Assembly: GCA_027021185.1 (NCBI GenBank)
Contig: JALUUU010000264.1
Location: forward strand, 1 to 21,521
Length of the DNA stretch: 21,521 nt
Direction: 5' to 3'
DNA from: an archaeon
GTDB lineage: Archaea > Hydrothermarchaeota > Hydrothermarchaeia > Hydrothermarchaeales > JALUUU01
Shown piece by piece: positions 14,328 to 21,420 of the stretch. The notes beneath the pieces were generated by a model. That model did no database searches. It saw only the letters and a program-made list of their open reading frames with translations, and was not told where the DNA came from. Position 1 is the stretch's first letter. Every line of letters starts with the position of its first letter. Made by a program: the position numbers and the translations under genes.

Positions 14328-15569
14328 ATGTTTCTGGCTAAAATCAAAAAACTCAGGGACGATGATAGGAAGAATATCCTAGATAGGGGGATAAATCCCG
14401 AAGAGGTCTACCCGGTTGTCAGGGAGATCATTGAGGATGTAAAAACAAGACGAGATGAGGCCCTGAGGGATCTTACCAAGAAATTCGACGGAGTGGATTT
14501 AACCAATCTCCGGGTGACCGAAGAAGAGTTTAAGGAGGCAAAGGAAAACAGCTCCCTGAGAAGAGCCTTGGAGAGGGCTCAGCGCAACATAAAAGGATTC
14601 CATGAGGAACAGCTCAAAGAAGATTGGTTCATTAAAAAAGACGGAGCGTCACTGGGCCAGATATTCAGGCCACTAAATCGGGTGGGGTGCTACGTTCCGG
14701 GAGGACGGGCGGCATATCCCTCAACGGTTTTGATGACAGTTATTCCCGCCCAAGTGGCAGGGGTTAAGGAGATCGCCTGCATAACACCCCCCAACAGGGA
14801 GGGAAAGGCAAACAATGCGGTGCTTCTGGCATGCGACCTGCTGGGGATAAGAGAAGTCTACAAAGTGGGGGGGGCTCAGGGTATAGCCGCCCTGGCCTAT
14901 GGAACCGAAAGCATTCCCCGGGTGGATAAGATAGTTGGGCCGGGAAATATATACGTAACAGCCGCCAAACTGCTGCTCTCGGATCGCGTCGCCATAGACT
15001 TCCCCGCTGGCCCGAGCGAGGTTTTGATAATCGCGGACTCCACGGCAGATCCGGAGTTCATAGCCCTAGACATGCTCGCCCAGGGAGAACACGATCCTCT
15101 GGCCCGAAGTGTTCTTGTATCAACATCCGAGGTCCTAGCCAACCAAGTAGTGGAGAAGATCCGGGGAAGAACAAGTAACCCCGGTAACATGGCGGTTCTT
15201 ATTGCTGACTCTATTAATGAGGCAGCGGAGTTCTCAAACCGATATGCTCCTGAGCACCTTGAAATCCATGTCGCCAACCCGGATGCGGTTTTGGAGAGGA
15301 TAGAAAATGCTGGTTCAATATTTATAGGTAGTTTTACACCAGTGGCCCTGGGTGACTACGCCTCAGGAACCAATCACGTCCTCCCCACCCAGGGATGGGC
15401 CAGGGCCTATTCAGGACTGGGTGTTAAAGACTTCATAAAAGAAATCTCCGTGCAGCATTTCGATAAGTCTGCCCTTGAGAAAATCAGTGAAACCGTTATC
15501 ACACTCGCGGAGAAGGAAGGGCTCCCATACCACGCTGAAAGTCTGCGAAGGAGGCTTGAGAGAGAATGA
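14328..15569 (+). CDS. hisD: Histidinol dehydrogenase
   Basis: A 413-residue NAD- and zinc-dependent enzyme that oxidises L-histidinol to histidine in two steps, the end of histidine synthesis. Segments: VGCYVPGGRAAYPSTVLMT, VGGAQGIAALAYGTE, VDKIVGPGNIYV, DFPAGPSEVL. Zinc and catalytic residues are present: Gln252 and His255 in AQGEHDP, Glu309-His310 in YAPEHLEI, Asp in LGDYASGTNHVLPT, and His402 near the C-terminus. No other his gene is in the window. It has its own leaderless promoter and overlaps aspS by ATGA, so histidine synthesis here is tied to a tRNA synthetase rather than a his operon. Confidence 0.96.
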   Translation: MFLAKIKKLRDDDRKNILDRGINPEEVYPVVREIIEDVKTRRDEALRDLTKKFDGVDLTNLRVTEEEFKEAKENSSLRRALERAQRNIKGFHEEQLKEDWFIKKDGASLGQIFRPLNRVGCYVPGGRAAYPSTVLMTVIPAQVAGVKEIACITPPNREGKANNAVLLACDLLGIREVYKVGGAQGIAALAYGTESIPRVDKIVGPGNIYVTAAKLLLSDRVAIDFPAGPSEVLIIADSTADPEFIALDMLAQGEHDPLARSVLVSTSEVLANQVVEKIRGRTSNPGNMAVLIADSINEAAEFSNRYAPEHLEIHVANPDAVLERIENAGSIFIGSFTPVALGDYASGTNHVLPTQGWARAYSGLGVKDFIKEISVQHFDKSALEKISETVITLAEKEGLPYHAESLRRRLERE

Positions 15570-16876
15570 ATCGCACATACGCTGGAGATATCACCCCTAA
15601 AATGGACGGAGAAGAGGTGAAGGTAGCCGGATGGGTTCATGATGTGAGGGATCTAGGAGGACTGCGATTCCTCCTAATAAGGGACAAAACTGGCCTTCTC
15701 CAGGTCACTCTCCCCAAAAAACATGTCCCCAAGGAGGCCTTTGATCTCTGCGGAAAGCTGGTAAGAGAGAGCGTCGTGGAGGTTAAGGGCAGGATTAAAA
15801 AGATGTCAAAAGCCCCTGGCGGATTCGAGATTATCCCAGACAGCATAGAGCTCCTGAATCCCGCTGCCACTCCTTTACCCCTTGACCCCACTGGCAGAGT
15901 AAACGCCAATCTTGACACCCGCCTCGACAACAGAATCCTTGACCTGCGGAGACCAGAGGTTAGAGCCGTATTCAGGATCCGAGACGCCGCTCTAGAAGCT
16001 GGGAGAAGATTTCTCAGAAGCCGGGAATTTATAGAAGTGCACACACCCCGGATTATCTCAACATCTTCTGAAGGAGGAACGGAGCTGTTCCCCATAGCCT
16101 ACTTTGAGAGGGAGGCTTTCCTGGCCCAGAGCCCTCAGCTGTACAAGCAGATGCTTATGGCGAGCGGCCTTGACAGGGTGTACGAAATCGCCACCTATTT
16201 CAGGGCGGAGGAACACGACACCATATGGCATCTAAATGAGGTAACCGCAATTGACTGCGAGATGGCTTTCATAAAAAACGAGGAAGACATCCTAAAAATA
16301 ATAGAGAACCTCGTGGCGGAGATGATTAAAGGGGTCATCGCCCACGCCAAAGACGACCTTGAAGTGCTGGGTCTTCGCCTAGAGCCGCCGGATTTGCCCT
16401 TTCCCCGCATAACCTATGACGAAGCTCTTGAGATTCTGCAGGAGAGGGGTCTAACCGTGCCATGGGGTGAGGACCTCACAACGGAGAGCGAGAAAAAGCT
16501 GGGAGAAGCTATGAAAGAGAAGGGGCAGGAGCTGTATTTCATAACCAAGTACCCCCTGAAGATTAAGCCTTTCTACACTATGCCAAGCAGCGATGACCCC
16601 AAGTACTCCAACTCCTTCGACCTGGAGTTCAGGGGCAGGGAGATAGTTTCGGGTTCCCAGAGAATCCATCTATACGACCTCCTCGTTGAGCAGATAAAGG
16701 CTAAAAACCTCAATCCCAGAAACTTCAGATATTACCTAAAAGCCTTCAAATACGGCATGCCCCCCCATGGAGGATTCGGCCTGGGAATAGAGAGATTCCT
16801 GACTTTGCTCCTTGATCTGCCAAACGTCCGCGAGGCCGTTCTTTTCCCACGGGACAGGAAACGGCTGGAGCCCTGA
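15566..16876 (+). CDS. aspS: Aspartyl-tRNA synthetase, archaeal type, probably non-discriminating
   Basis: A 436-residue class IIb synthetase. The N-terminal OB-fold (about 1-105) binds the anticodon; the catalytic domain follows with EIHTP-like motif 1 (FIEVHTPRI), ELFPIAYFEREAFLAQSPQLYKQ in blocks, motif 2 around FRAEEHD and motif 3 GLGIERFL ending LFPRDRKRLEP. Position 25 is His (GWVHDV) and position 84 is Pro (KAPGGFE). From memory, the discriminating enzyme of Thermococcus has Trp26 and Lys85 there, while His and Pro go with enzymes that also make Asp-tRNA-Asn. Motif 2 has Trp221 in place of the usual Arg before HLNE. AAGGAGG lies eleven bases upstream of ATG. Confidence 0.95.
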   Translation: MNRTYAGDITPKMDGEEVKVAGWVHDVRDLGGLRFLLIRDKTGLLQVTLPKKHVPKEAFDLCGKLVRESVVEVKGRIKKMSKAPGGFEIIPDSIELLNPAATPLPLDPTGRVNANLDTRLDNRILDLRRPEVRAVFRIRDAALEAGRRFLRSREFIEVHTPRIISTSSEGGTELFPIAYFEREAFLAQSPQLYKQMLMASGLDRVYEIATYFRAEEHDTIWHLNEVTAIDCEMAFIKNEEDILKIIENLVAEMIKGVIAHAKDDLEVLGLRLEPPDLPFPRITYDEALEILQERGLTVPWGEDLTTESEKKLGEAMKEKGQELYFITKYPLKIKPFYTMPSSDDPKYSNSFDLEFRGREIVSGSQRIHLYDLLVEQIKAKNLNPRNFRYYLKAFKYGMPPHGGFGLGIERFLTLLLDLPNVREAVLFPRDRKRLEP

Positions 16877-16902
16877 ATCTGGTCCTGGATTCTGGGAATA
16901 AG

Positions 16903-16912
16903 GTATATATAA
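16903..16912 (+). promoter_or_regulatory. Upstream TATA box (P1) of the SMC operon
   Basis: GTATATATAA, a strong match to the archaeal TATA consensus. It would start transcription at about 16933, giving a 5' leader of about 55 bases. It lies 44 bp upstream of the second box. Confidence 0.6.
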
Positions 16913-16918
16913 GCACCA

Positions 16919-16944
16919 TTTCCCGGGAGTTAATTGCAGGGAAA
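16919..16944. other. Inverted repeat TTTCCC/GGGAAA with inner palindrome
   Basis: TTTCCC (16919-16924) pairs with GGGAAA (16939-16944) across 14 bases; TCCCGGGA at 16921-16928 is itself a palindrome. It lies between the two TATA boxes. It could be a second operator or, for aspS read-through, a weak terminator structure, although no T-run follows. Confidence 0.4.
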
Positions 16945-16946
16945 AC

Positions 16947-16956
16947 CTTTATATAG
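16947..16956 (+). promoter_or_regulatory. Downstream TATA box (P2) of the SMC operon
   Basis: CTTTATATAG preceded by GGAAAAC, a good BRE/TATA pair. It predicts a start near 16977, about 12 bases before the ATG at 16989. Its 3' edge is covered by the first half-site of the repeat array. Confidence 0.7.
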
Positions 16957-16989
16957 TAACTTATTACTACATATTACTACTGATAGTAA
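16954..16989. promoter_or_regulatory. Array of four hexamer half-sites at 10-bp spacing (putative operator)
   Basis: TAGTAA at 16954, TTACTA at 16964, TTACTA at 16974 and TAGTAA at 16984. TTACTA is the reverse complement of TAGTAA, so orientations are + - - +, and each hexamer is separated by exactly four bases (CTTA, CATA, CTGA). The two central units extend to a 9-base direct repeat TATTACTAC. A 10-bp period places all sites on one face of the helix. The array runs from the P2 TATA box to the start codon, where a bound protein would block initiation. Confidence 0.7.
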
Positions 16990-17219
16990 TGAACTACAAG
17001 ACTATTCAGGTTACCCCGAAAGAATATGAGCTACTGATGAAGCTCTACGGTTACATTATGCGGTGGGGGACCCGGAGTATTGAGGAGAAGGTTGGGAGGG
17101 AATTTGATGTGGATAAAACCCTCCGAGAACTGGAAAGGAGTACCCTCGCCAAGGGAGCGGTAGCTGGTCTGGCCATTGCTCTGGCTCTCCACTTGTTGAA
17201 AGAGGGGGATGAGGAGTGA
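16989..17219 (+). CDS. Small unrecognised protein, first gene of the smc operon
   Basis: A 76-residue protein I do not recognise. Residues 3-20 (YKTIQVTPKEYELLMKLY) look like the beta strand and first helix of a ribbon-helix-helix DNA-binding protein, and GTRSIEEKVGREF could be the turn and second helix. Residues 53-70 (LAKGAVAGLAIALALHLL) form a hydrophobic, glycine/alanine-rich helix that could cross a membrane or pack against a partner. The end is acidic. It lies right behind the half-site array, has no Shine-Dalgarno sequence, and its TGA overlaps the smc GTG as GTGA, so it is co-translated with SMC. Roles as an autorepressor or a membrane-bound SMC accessory are guesses. Coding is supported by the tight coupling. 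Confidence 0.75.
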   Translation: MNYKTIQVTPKEYELLMKLYGYIMRWGTRSIEEKVGREFDVDKTLRELERSTLAKGAVAGLAIALALHLLKEGDEE

Positions 17220-20200
17220 TCGGCATATCCAGGATAAACCTGAAGAACTTTAAGTCTTTCAGAAGAGCCAGTATACCCATACCCCAGGGCTTTACAGCCA
17301 TCGTTGGTCCAAATGGCTCTGGTAAAAGCAACATTGTCGATGCAATCTGCTTCGTCCTCGGTAGAAGCTCGGCCAAAAGTCTGCGGGCAGAGCGTTTCTC
17401 GGACCTCATATTCAATGGTGGAAAAAAAGGTAAACCAGCGAAAAACGCTGAGGTGAGCCTTTTTTTTGATAACGCAGGTCTTGAGCTCCCCATTGATACG
17501 CGGGAGGTAAAGATATCCCGCAGTATCGACAGGAGCGGCAACAGTGTTTATCGGTTGAACGACAAGCGCACCACAAGGACAGAGATCCTTGAGTTGCTGG
17601 CCGCGGCTAATGTCCATCCTGACGGTCACAACATCGTGCTTCAGGGGGATGTAACCGGAATTATTGAAATGAATCCCGTGGAGAGACGTCGGATAATCGA
17701 CGAGATAGCGGGAATAGCGGAATACGACGAGAAAAAGAGGAAAGCCCTCCGGGAACTCGAGAAGGTTGAGGAGAACCTGGGGAAGGTCGAGGCTGTCCTG
17801 GAAGAAGTGGGGGAGCAGGTGGAGAAGCTTAAAAGAGAGAAAGAAGCCGCTCTGCGCCACGCCCACCTCAAGGAAGAGATCAGGCGAAGCAAGGGTCTGG
17901 TGCTCGCCTCCAAGGAACTCGAGTTTCGCCTGGGGATTCAGAATCTGGAGAAAAGAATCGATGAGCGTGAAAAACAGGCTAAGCGTCTGGACAGGCACAT
18001 CGGCATACTTCAGCTCAAACTGGAGGTTAAGAAAAAAGAGGTGGAGAAGCTTAACACAAAGATCATTCTGAAAGAGGAGACCGAAAACTTCGAGGTTTTT
18101 AAAGAAATAGAGAAAGTTAAAAACGAGCTTAACTACCTCCAGAACAAGGTGGAGGAGAGCAGGTCGCGGCTGTATTCCTTAGAGGATGAGAGAAAAAAGG
18201 CAGAGCTCAGTATAGATGGTCTGACTCAAGAGATCCAGGACTATAAGGACCTCAACAAAAAACTGGAAGGAGAGGCCGCGGATCTGGAGAAACGCATAGC
18301 GAAGATCAGGTCGATCATCAAAGAAAGATACTCAAGCCTAGTCTCCAGCGGCGAGGAGGAAAGCACGAAGAAGAACCTTCTTCTGAAAACGGTGGATGAA
18401 CTCGAAAAGGCTCAGGGAGAGCTTTACAGGACTGAAAAGAGGCACACCCTCCTCCAGGAGAGACTCTCCTCTCTCATAAAGGCGAGGGAATCTCTGCGCC
18501 AAGAGGCCAGGGAGCTTGCAAAAGAGCTGAAAAAAGATCATGACACCTTGAGGAAGACCGAGGAGGAGAAAAAGCTTCTTGAGAAAGCCCTGGACGACGA
18601 TTACCACCTTAAACAGGACCTCATCAAGGAAAAGGTGGAGCTGAAGAAAAAGCTTGACAGGGTTTCAATTCTGCTCTCCAGAAAACTGGAGGATCTAGCC
18701 AAACTAGAGGAGCGCGCAAGAGTTGTGGATGAGATAGCGCGGGGAGGCGCCAACAGAGCTGTGAGGGAGATCCTGAAACTCAGAGATAAGGGGGAACTGA
18801 GGGGTATCCATGGAACCATCTCAGAGCTTGGCAGGGTGGAGTCGCGGTATGCCAAAGCCCTTGAGGCAGCTGCCGGCCGAGGCATGGACTTCATCGTGGT
18901 GGATAACGACTCCACAGCGGAGAAATGCATCGCCCATCTCAAAAAGAACCGCCTGGGCAGAGCCACATTTCTACCCTTAAACAAGATCAGACCCCTCCAA
19001 CCCACGCGGGACGCAATAGACGTTGCTGAGAATTTTAAAGGCTTCGCCTTAAACCTCATCCGATTTGATAAACGCTTTCTGAAGGCTTTTGCCTTCGTGT
19101 TCAGGAACACTGTTGTGGTGGACGACGTAACCTCTGCGAGGCGATACATGGGTAAAGCCAGGATGGTAACACTCGACGGGGACCTAGTAGAGGTTTCGGG
19201 ACTGATGAGCGGAGGGTACTTCAAGAGCCGGGGAGAGTTCAGGAAACTGGATGAAGCAGGGGAGAAGCTTAAGGCCCTGAAGGCCGAGATCGAAGGTCTA
19301 AGGGAGGAGAAAGATCAGCTTCTCATAGATGAGGAAAAACTGTCGAAACGTCTGGAGGAACTGAACACCCAGGAGATGCATAATACACGGGATTTGGAGG
19401 TCCTGCGGGAGAGACACAGGACTGTAGAGGCGAAAATAACGGAGACACAGGAGACCCTGGCTGAGAAGGAGGCTGAACTTCTCGACATTAAGGAAGAGAT
19501 TAGGGATATGGAGAGAGAGCTGGCCCAAGTAAAGGCCTATGCTTCAAAGATCCGTGCGGGATTGGGCACTCTCCAGAGGAAGAAAGAATCCCTCGAAGAG
19601 GAACTCTCGATTTCCAGGGCAGAGGAGGCATTGGAGGAGCTAAGAACCCTTGAGGAGAAGCTCTCAGGGCTTGAGGAGCAGAGAACAGAGAGGAAGAACA
19701 AGATCAGGCTTAACCTGTCAAGGATACGGGAAATACTCACCCCGAAAATCGCGGAGCTCAGGCAGCACATCGAAGAAATCGCCCACGAATCAGAGACCAT
19801 TGAGGGAGAGCTGGCTCACTCCGAGGAGGATATGAAAGATCTTGGCTCTAAGCTCTCAGCCATGAGAGAAGAGGCTGACAAGATCACCCGGGAGATCGAT
19901 GAGCTCAAAGACAAGAGGAAGCGCTGCATGGATGCCATGCGGATCATGGAGGGAAAAATCAGGGATCTGAGGGAAACCCTGGAGGACGTGAAGCGAGACA
20001 GGGAGCGGGCCAGGGTGGAGAAGGCAAAGTTAGAGGCCCGCCTAGAGGAGACCCTGGAAACCCTGAAAAGATACGAGGACCTTGAACTGGAGCTCGAAGA
20101 GCCCTTCGACACCGCCGACATGGAGCGAGAGATAGCGGAGATGGAGGCGGAGATGACCTCCCTAGAACCTATAAATATGCGGGCTGTGGAAGACTATGAA

Positions 20201-20761
20201 GAAGTAAAAGATAAATATGGGAATCTGAGCACCCGAGTCGAAGTTCTCCAGGAGGAAAAGGAGGCCATCTTGGGGCTCATGGAGGAGATAGAGCACAGGA
20301 AGAAGATGGTGTTCATGGAGGTCTTCGAGGCCGTTGCGGCAAACTTCCGGGGCATCTTCGAAAGGCTGTCCCCCGGTGGAAGTGCCGACCTCATTCTGGA
20401 TGAGGACAATCCACTGGATGGCGGCCTTCAGATCCAGGCACGGCCCGCGGGTAAGAATCCCCAGTACATCGAGCTCATGTCAGGAGGGGAGAAAACCCTC
20501 ACAGCTCTGAGCTTTATCTTTGCGATCCAGCGCTTTCAGCCGGCACCTTTCTACGTCCTGGACGAGATAGACATGTTCCTCGACGACGACAACGTACGCA
20601 AGATCTCCGAGCTCATAAAGGAGTCCTCCCGGGAGGCCCAGTTCATAGTCGTGAGCCTCAGGAGCGGTTTAATGGCAAGCGCGGATCAGCTCTTTGGTGT
20701 AACTAATGAGGATGGGATCAGCCGGATAATTGGTGTGGAGTTGGCGCAGCATGGAGCCTGA
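17216..20761 (+). CDS. smc: Chromosome segregation ATPase SMC
   Basis: A full-length 1181-residue SMC protein, which folds back as a coiled coil, dimerises at the hinge and extrudes or holds DNA loops. The N-terminal head has Walker A GPNGSGKS (31-38) and the Q-loop segment VLQGDVTGIIEM. Two long charged coiled coils (about 165-520 and 670-1030) flank the hinge (about 527-667; GIHGTISELGRVESRYA to SGLMSGGYFKSRG). The C-terminal head has the signature LMSGGEKT (1087-1094) and Walker B VLDEIDMFLDDD (Asp1116-Glu1117). GTG start follows GAGGGGG. Its last 11 bases overlap scpA, so kleisin is made with it. Confidence 0.97.
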   Translation: MIGISRINLKNFKSFRRASIPIPQGFTAIVGPNGSGKSNIVDAICFVLGRSSAKSLRAERFSDLIFNGGKKGKPAKNAEVSLFFDNAGLELPIDTREVKISRSIDRSGNSVYRLNDKRTTRTEILELLAAANVHPDGHNIVLQGDVTGIIEMNPVERRRIIDEIAGIAEYDEKKRKALRELEKVEENLGKVEAVLEEVGEQVEKLKREKEAALRHAHLKEEIRRSKGLVLASKELEFRLGIQNLEKRIDEREKQAKRLDRHIGILQLKLEVKKKEVEKLNTKIILKEETENFEVFKEIEKVKNELNYLQNKVEESRSRLYSLEDERKKAELSIDGLTQEIQDYKDLNKKLEGEAADLEKRIAKIRSIIKERYSSLVSSGEEESTKKNLLLKTVDELEKAQGELYRTEKRHTLLQERLSSLIKARESLRQEARELAKELKKDHDTLRKTEEEKKLLEKALDDDYHLKQDLIKEKVELKKKLDRVSILLSRKLEDLAKLEERARVVDEIARGGANRAVREILKLRDKGELRGIHGTISELGRVESRYAKALEAAAGRGMDFIVVDNDSTAEKCIAHLKKNRLGRATFLPLNKIRPLQPTRDAIDVAENFKGFALNLIRFDKRFLKAFAFVFRNTVVVDDVTSARRYMGKARMVTLDGDLVEVSGLMSGGYFKSRGEFRKLDEAGEKLKALKAEIEGLREEKDQLLIDEEKLSKRLEELNTQEMHNTRDLEVLRERHRTVEAKITETQETLAEKEAELLDIKEEIRDMERELAQVKAYASKIRAGLGTLQRKKESLEEELSISRAEEALEELRTLEEKLSGLEEQRTERKNKIRLNLSRIREILTPKIAELRQHIEEIAHESETIEGELAHSEEDMKDLGSKLSAMREEADKITREIDELKDKRKRCMDAMRIMEGKIRDLRETLEDVKRDRERARVEKAKLEARLEETLETLKRYEDLELELEEPFDTADMEREIAEMEAEMTSLEPINMRAVEDYEEVKDKYGNLSTRVEVLQEEKEAILGLMEEIEHRKKMVFMEVFEAVAANFRGIFERLSPGGSADLILDEDNPLDGGLQIQARPAGKNPQYIELMSGGEKTLTALSFIFAIQRFQPAPFYVLDEIDMFLDDDNVRKISELIKESSREAQFIVVSLRSGLMASADQLFGVTNEDGISRIIGVELAQHGA

Positions 20762-21416
20762 GATACATCCCGTGGACATGCTAGTAGACCTGGTGATACA
20801 GGGGGAAATGGATCCCTGGGACATAGACATCGCCAGCCTTGCTCAGCGCTTTCTCGAGGAGGTGCGTAGCATGGTCAAGCTCAACCTGCGGCTATCTGGC
20901 AAGACTCTCCTCACCTCCGCCATCCTTTTGCGGATGAAGTCGGAGCACATCATGCCTCAGGAAAACGGCCATAACGGCCATAACGGCCACGACGCTTATG
21001 AAGACTATGGCTGGGATGAAGCCTACGATCTCGACTTTAACGTTCCTCCGCTGACAACCCCTCTGCGCCGGCGAGCGGAGCGCAGGGTAACCCTATTCGA
21101 GCTGGTGGAGGCCCTGCAACAGGCTCTTAACGAGGAAGTGATAAGGAAAAACTTTCCGCCGCGGAGGCGGGTGAAGCCTAAGCTTGTCATACAGGTGGAT
21201 GAGGAGTCCATCAGAGAGAAGATAATATCCTTATACGACCGGCTTCTGGAGCTTGCTCAGCAGAACGAGGTTTTGCGTTTCGGAGAGCTTATCTACGACC
21301 CGACGCCACGGCATGTTGTTGAAACGCTGCTTTACCTGCTCTACCTGGACTCACAAGGGAAGCTAACGGTGTGGCAGGAAGAACTCTTCGGAGAGATATT
21401 CATAACCCTGAGGTGA
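20751..21416 (+). CDS. scpA: Segregation and condensation protein A (kleisin)
   Basis: A 221-residue kleisin that bridges the two SMC heads. The N-terminus HPVDMLVDLVIQGEMDPWDID and SGKTLLTSAILLRMKSE match the SMC-neck-binding helices. A middle linker (about 70-105) is low complexity, with three NGH repeats and acidic and aromatic residues. The C-terminal part (FELVEALQQAL and the end ETLLYLLYLDSQGKLTVWQEELFGEI) is the winged helix that binds the other head. The frame is open back to a TTG at 20730, but the ATG at 20751 gives the normal family start. It overlaps smc by 11 bp and is followed four bases later by scpB. Confidence 0.95.
   Translation: MEPEIHPVDMLVDLVIQGEMDPWDIDIASLAQRFLEEVRSMVKLNLRLSGKTLLTSAILLRMKSEHIMPQENGHNGHNGHDAYEDYGWDEAYDLDFNVPPLTTPLRRRAERRVTLFELVEALQQALNEEVIRKNFPPRRRVKPKLVIQVDEESIREKIISLYDRLLELAQQNEVLRFGELIYDPTPRHVVETLLYLLYLDSQGKLTVWQEELFGEIFITLR
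20964..20990 (+). repeat. Three 9-bp tandem repeats inside scpA
   Basis: AACGGCCAT, AACGGCCAT, AACGGCCAC, in frame, encode Asn-Gly-His three times in the kleisin linker. The first two copies are identical and the third differs in the last base only, suggesting recent slippage expansion. Confidence 0.9.
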
Positions 21417-21420
21417 GGTT

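Noticed and set aside
17051..17998. A 315-codon open frame on the minus strand over the small gene and the start of smc
   Set aside because: Leu/Ser/Phe-rich composition typical of antisense reading of Lys/Glu-rich coiled-coil genes; the SMC head domain on the plus strand is certain.
18601..19224. A 207-codon minus-strand frame across the SMC hinge
   Set aside because: Antisense shadow with Ser/Arg-rich content and no family resemblance.
20730..20750. Seven-residue longer start for ScpA from TTG
   Set aside because: The residues VWSWRS do not fit the family, and the ATG at 20751 gives the standard N-terminus with an 11-bp overlap with smc.
20964..20990. Short tandem repeat as a possible CRISPR-like or mobile-element trace
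   Set aside because: Only three 9-bp units with no spacers, in frame within scpA; it is a coding microsatellite.
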